Notes under the pieces: model-generated
What the model was told of the DNA's origin: nothing
Databases searched by the model: none
What the model saw: the letters and a program-made list of their open reading frames with translations, nothing else
Shown here: in pieces, positions 15,740-18,128 of the stretch
Numbering within the stretch: position 1 is the first letter of the stretch
How the letters are laid out: the number at the start of each line of letters is the position of its first letter
Position numbers and translations under genes: made by a program
NCBI GenBank assembly: GCA_036005605.1
Contig: DASYQJ010000273.1
Span: forward strand, 1-18,128
Direction of reading: 5' to 3'
Source: JALZAA01 sp036005605
GTDB taxonomy: Bacteria; Actinomycetota; Acidimicrobiia; IMCC26256; JACDBD01
DNA: 18,128 bases

Positions 15740-16192
15740 ATGGCGGGCGGCGTCGCGTTCAACCACCTCGGGCACTGCGTGAGCGATCTGGCCCGCTCGC
15801 GCCGGTTCTACGAGGAGCTGCTCGGCTTCGAAGTCGAGCGTGAGTTGCACCCTCCCGACGATCCGTCGAGCACCTTGCTTCGTCTCCCGACGCCGCTCGG
15901 GATGACCGCGCTTTACCTCCGCCGCGATGGGCTCGTCCTCGAGCTCTTGCATTTCGAAGGCGGGACCAAGCCGGCGCGCGAGCGTGTGATGAACGAACCC
16001 GGGTTCACACACGTCTCGGTATCCGTCGACGACGTCGACGAGGTGTGCGCACGGGTCGCCGACTATGGCGGCGAGGTGCTCGCCGACACCAACATCGGTG
16101 CCGCGATCTTCATCCGCGATCCCGATGGTCAGCTGCTCGAGTTGTTGCCGATGAGCTACCGGGAGCACCTCGACGCCGAAGACGGCGCGTAG
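15740..16192 (+). CDS. VOC-superfamily protein (glyoxalase/bleomycin resistance/dioxygenase fold)
   Basis: A 150-residue metal-dependent fold with two VOC modules. The N-terminal module starts FNHLGHCVSDLARSRRFYEELLGFEV and ends LVLELLHFEG. The second module runs from FTHVSVSVDDVDEVC to FIRDPDGQLLELLP. The four expected metal ligands are present as H9, E68, H91 and E134. This pattern fits lactoylglutathione lyase-like or methylmalonyl-CoA-epimerase-like members equally; most uncharacterised VOC proteins lack a known substrate. It starts 12 bp after the flavin oxidase, in the same direction. A possible -10 (TAGCCT, overlapping the oxidase stop) ends 9 bases before the ATG, so it might also have its own leaderless promoter. 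The context with two 2-hydroxyacid enzymes points to 2-oxoaldehyde or hydroxyacid metabolism, which is inference. Confidence 0.85.
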   Translation: MAGGVAFNHLGHCVSDLARSRRFYEELLGFEVERELHPPDDPSSTLLRLPTPLGMTALYLRRDGLVLELLHFEGGTKPARERVMNEPGFTHVSVSVDDVDEVCARVADYGGEVLADTNIGAAIFIRDPDGQLLELLPMSYREHLDAEDGA

Positions 16193-16213
16193 CGTTCCGG
16201 CCGAGCGCTACGT
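16187..16213. terminator. Bidirectional hairpin spanning two convergent stop codons
   Basis: CGTAGCG (16188-16194) pairs perfectly with CGCTACG (16206-16212). The stem extends inward through T-G, T-A and C-G pairs to a five-base loop CGGCC. The arms contain the TAG stop of the VOC gene (16190-16192) and the TAG stop (CTA, 16208-16210) of the small membrane protein. There is no T-run, so it would act as a U-less terminator in both directions. Confidence 0.65.
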
Positions 16214-16390
16214 CTGAGCCCACGCGTTCCAGAATTGCACGAACACGAATACGGCCAGGCCGAGGCTGTCGAGCCTCACCCGCTGGGTGCCTGGCTTGAA
16301 GCCGAAGAATCCGGCCAAGAAGAGCAGCACGGCTATCAGGTACAGGATCGTCGTCCACCCGGCGCTGAGCGTATCGACTGCAAGCAGCAC
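16208..16390 (-). CDS. Small two-helix membrane protein
   Basis: A 60-residue protein with two hydrophobic segments: TTILYLIAVLLFLAGFFGF and SLGLAVFVFVQFWNAWA, joined by a short basic loop (KPGTQRVR). No family is recognised. The GTG start at 16390 has GGGAG about 6 bases upstream, which supports it. It converges on the VOC gene and lies downstream of the SGNH lipase on the same strand, separated by about 105 bp that contain a hairpin. Function unknown; the amino acid composition supports it as a true membrane protein rather than a chance frame. Confidence 0.7.
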   Translation of the reverse strand: MLLAVDTLSAGWTTILYLIAVLLFLAGFFGFKPGTQRVRLDSLGLAVFVFVQFWNAWAQT

Positions 16391-16440
16391 TCCACTCTCC
16401 CTTCAGGACGCCGCGCCACCCACGTGACGGGCCATGGAGA

Positions 16441-16458
16441 GTGTCCGCGACCGGACGC
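16441..16458 (-). terminator. Possible terminator hairpin after the SGNH lipase gene
   Basis: GTGTCCG pairs with CGGACGC, one G-T wobble, around the loop CGAC. It lies about 40 bp past the lipase stop and before the small membrane protein gene. No T-run is present. The rest of the 16391-16496 gap shows nothing recognisable beyond the GGGAG ribosome binding site of the small gene. Confidence 0.4.
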
Positions 16459-16496
16459 GCCCGCTCAATGACCACCTCTGCGCAAAAGGGACGCGT

Positions 16497-17366
16497 TCAG
16501 CCGTGTGCGTCGATCCGCGCGAGCACCGCCGCCGCGTAGCCTTGCATGCCGAAGAGGTTCGGGTGCACGGGTGCCGCCGGTGTCGTCGGCACCGCGGGCT
16601 CGACCCAGCGGAAGCCCGGGAGCTGACACGCATCGTGGCCGATGCTCGCTGCGTAGGCGTCGACGTACTTGGCTCCGTTGGCGGCCGCCTGTGCGGCGAG
16701 CATGGCGTTGAGCTTCTTCTCGGTCTCCCGGAGGTAGGGGACGTCGTCGGGCGCGATGGGCATCTGCGGCCAGCATCCCGGCCCGCTCTCCGGAAGGATC
16801 GCCAGGTAGCCGACGACGAAGATCCGCGCCTTCGGCGCGCGCTGGTGGATGCCGTCGAGGACGGCTGCGACCTTCGGCGCGGTCGCCGCGATCCGTTCGG
16901 CGAGCTCGTCACGGCCGTTCACCACGTAGTGGTCCTGGCACGGATGGCCGGACGGCGTGGACGCCGAGCAGTTCTCGATGATCTCCGAGAACCCGATGTC
17001 ATTGCCGCCGATGCCGATCGTGACGAGCTGTGTGTCGGGGGCCAGGCTGTCGAACTGCGGCGGGTTCGGCCCGGGGCTCACGCCCTGGGGCATCGTCATG
17101 TCCTCGGTCTCGGCGCCGCTGCAACTCGGGTCGCGGAAGTTGCTCACGGCCAACGCCGAGGCGACGAGGTGGGGATAGTTGTGGTCCGACCGGAGGCAGC
17201 CCAGGGGATCGGTCTGCTGGACCGGGATGATCGGTCCCGCGGTATAGGAGTCGCCCAACGCGACGTAGCTCTGCGGGGGCTTGCGCGCCGCTGCCGTCCC
17301 GGGGACGACGAGCGCCAGCAGCATCGCGGCGAGCGGGACGACGAGTGCCCGACTGAACCTGGCCAT
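16497..17366 (-). CDS. Exported SGNH-family lipase/esterase
   Basis: A 289-residue secreted hydrolase. A signal peptide (ARFSRALVVPLAAMLLALVV, cleavage after GTAAA near residue 27) is followed by block I YVALGDSYTAG with nucleophile S40. Block III is IGIGGNDIGF with the oxyanion residues. The C-terminal block V is PVHPNLFGMQGYAAAV with catalytic H268. Six cysteines in the mature part (GCLRSD, SCSGAE, NCSAS, PCQDH, GCWPQ, ACQLP) match the three disulfides of the secreted Streptomyces-type SGNH lipases. The ATG at 17366 opens the signal peptide and has GGGGGT upstream; the frame is open further upstream to 17720 but that part overlaps the divergent gene. Predicted to hydrolyse ester lipids outside the cell. 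Confidence 0.9.
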   Translation of the reverse strand: MARFSRALVVPLAAMLLALVVPGTAAARKPPQSYVALGDSYTAGPIIPVQQTDPLGCLRSDHNYPHLVASALAVSNFRDPSCSGAETEDMTMPQGVSPGPNPPQFDSLAPDTQLVTIGIGGNDIGFSEIIENCSASTPSGHPCQDHYVVNGRDELAERIAATAPKVAAVLDGIHQRAPKARIFVVGYLAILPESGPGCWPQMPIAPDDVPYLRETEKKLNAMLAAQAAANGAKYVDAYAASIGHDACQLPGFRWVEPAVPTTPAAPVHPNLFGMQGYAAAVLARIDAHG

Positions 17367-17423
17367 GCCGACCCCCGGTGGTGTGCGCAGACCTGGCAAA
17401 TGGTGCGGAAGTACAGTAATCGG

Positions 17424-17429
17424 TAGGAT
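17424..17429 (+). promoter_or_regulatory. Candidate -10 element for the propeller gene
   Basis: TAGGAT lies 38 bp upstream of the ATG of the PQQ-type propeller gene, in the 100 bp divergent gap shared with the SGNH lipase. No good -35 is visible. Confidence 0.3.
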
Positions 17430-17466
17430 TCGCCCCGGCACGTCGGCCGTCACGGGGGGACAACTG

Positions 17467-18128
17467 ATGCGGGGCGGGCGACGGTTCGAGTGGCTCCTGG
17501 TCACTGCGATCCTGGTCGCGTTCGCCGCGGTCGGGCACATCGCCGAGCCCGCCGTCGCCGACGCGCCGGCTCCCGCTTCCCGGACCGGACAATGGGACTG
17601 GCCCACGTACGGAGGCTCGGCGCAGCACACGTTCTCGGCGCCGACGACGCTCGACCAGGTGAGCACCCGCACTCTCGCGCCGGCCTGGTTCTTCCCGACC
17701 GGTGACGCCGTGACCGCCAACCCGATCGTCGTCGGTTCGACGGTGTACGTGGGCTCGTGGGACGGCCACTTCTACGCCCTCGACCGCGTGACCGGGCAGC
17801 CGCGTTGGAAGTTCCAGATCGCGCCCCAGCCCGCGGTCACACCCCGGCCGGGGGAGTTCCCGCGCGACCCGAGCTCCGACGGCGGTCTCATCACGTCGAG
17901 CGCGTGGTTCCAGCCCGGCGCCGGGTCGCGACCCGACCTCGTCATCTTCGGCGGCGGCTACACGCTGTACGCGTTGCGGGCGAGCGACGGCACCGAGTAC
18001 TGGCACCACGACTACACGGGCTTGCCCGAGGCGCCGGCCGATCCGGCGCACGACGAGGCCCGCATCTTCTCCTCGCCCGTCGTCGTCGGGAACCGGGTGC
18101 TGTTCGGGGTCACGTCGGACGGCCAAGA
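17467..18128 (+). CDS. Exported PQQ-type beta-propeller protein, 3' end cut by window edge
   Basis: The first 220 residues of a secreted propeller protein. A signal peptide or anchor (FEWLLVTAILVAFAAVGHIA) leads to WDWPTYGGSAQHTFSAPTTLDQVSTRTLAPAW, then the blades: ANPIVVGSTVYVGSWDGHFYALDRVTGQPRWKF and YTLYALRASDGTEYWHHDY, the W-containing PQQ-type repeat. SSPVVVGNRVLFGVTSDG starts the next blade. The N-terminal pattern resembles quinoprotein dehydrogenases of the polyvinyl-alcohol type and related PQQ-domain proteins. Whether it binds PQQ cannot be judged from this part, because catalytic residues lie further on. The ATG at 17467 has GGGGGGAC 6 bases upstream. It diverges from the SGNH lipase. 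Confidence 0.82.
   Translation, partial: MRGGRRFEWLLVTAILVAFAAVGHIAEPAVADAPAPASRTGQWDWPTYGGSAQHTFSAPTTLDQVSTRTLAPAWFFPTGDAVTANPIVVGSTVYVGSWDGHFYALDRVTGQPRWKFQIAPQPAVTPRPGEFPRDPSSDGGLITSSAWFQPGAGSRPDLVIFGGGYTLYALRASDGTEYWHHDYTGLPEAPADPAHDEARIFSSPVVVGNRVLFGVTSDGQ

Noticed and set aside
14504..16168. Long open frame (554 codons) opposite the hydroxyacid oxidase and VOC genes
   Set aside because: Antisense shadow of two genes with full catalytic motifs; no start signal or domain.

Overview
This is an 18.1 kb stretch of very GC-rich (roughly 70% by eye), densely packed bacterial chromosome. Frequent GTG starts, two lipoproteins with glycine- or Ser/Thr-rich linkers, paired AMP-dependent acyl-CoA ligases, a PF06475-type glycolipid-binding protein and a COQ4-like protein together suggest an actinobacterium, possibly an uncultured Acidimicrobiia-type lineage. 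That placement is inferred from gene style; there is no rRNA or marker gene here. I see no rRNA, tRNA, insertion sequence, CRISPR array or phage gene. No gene-free stretch exceeds about 105 bp.

Left part (1-6434). A leftward thiamine diphosphokinase runs off the left edge and is preceded by a clear TPP riboswitch whose 3' end contains the ribosome binding site. Diverging from it is a two-gene unit: a Kelch-propeller lipoprotein and, 3 bp later, an exported family 31 glycoside hydrolase. A leftward YVTN/NHL-type propeller lipoprotein faces the hydrolase, with a long hairpin between their ends. Divergent from that lipoprotein is a Leu/Val/Phe-type amino acid dehydrogenase.

Middle part (6484-12632). 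A fatty-acyl-CoA ligase is followed with almost no spacing by an 85-residue unknown, a 31-residue possible small ORF and a PF06475-family glycolipid-binding protein. Next come a zinc-dependent medium-chain alcohol dehydrogenase with a palindrome just upstream, a convergent SAM methyltransferase, and a second AMP-dependent acyl-CoA ligase divergent from the methyltransferase. The theme is acyl-CoA, lipid and alcohol metabolism.

Right part (12637-18128). A leftward COQ4-like protein has a TerB-like N-terminal half. Divergent from it are a D-2-hydroxyacid dehydrogenase, an overlapping FMN-dependent 2-hydroxyacid oxidase and a VOC/glyoxalase protein. These three look like one 2-hydroxy/2-oxo acid unit. 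A small two-helix membrane protein and an exported SGNH lipase/esterase lie on the minus strand. A partial exported PQQ-type propeller protein runs off the right edge.

Most of the window looks like ordinary actinobacterial metabolism. I do not see a convincing new defence, mobile or secretion system. The items most worth a second look are the TerB-like/COQ4-like fusion, the tight ligase-unknown-small ORF-PF06475 unit, the 2-hydroxyacid trio, the riboswitch with its embedded ribosome binding site, and the hairpins at convergent gene ends.
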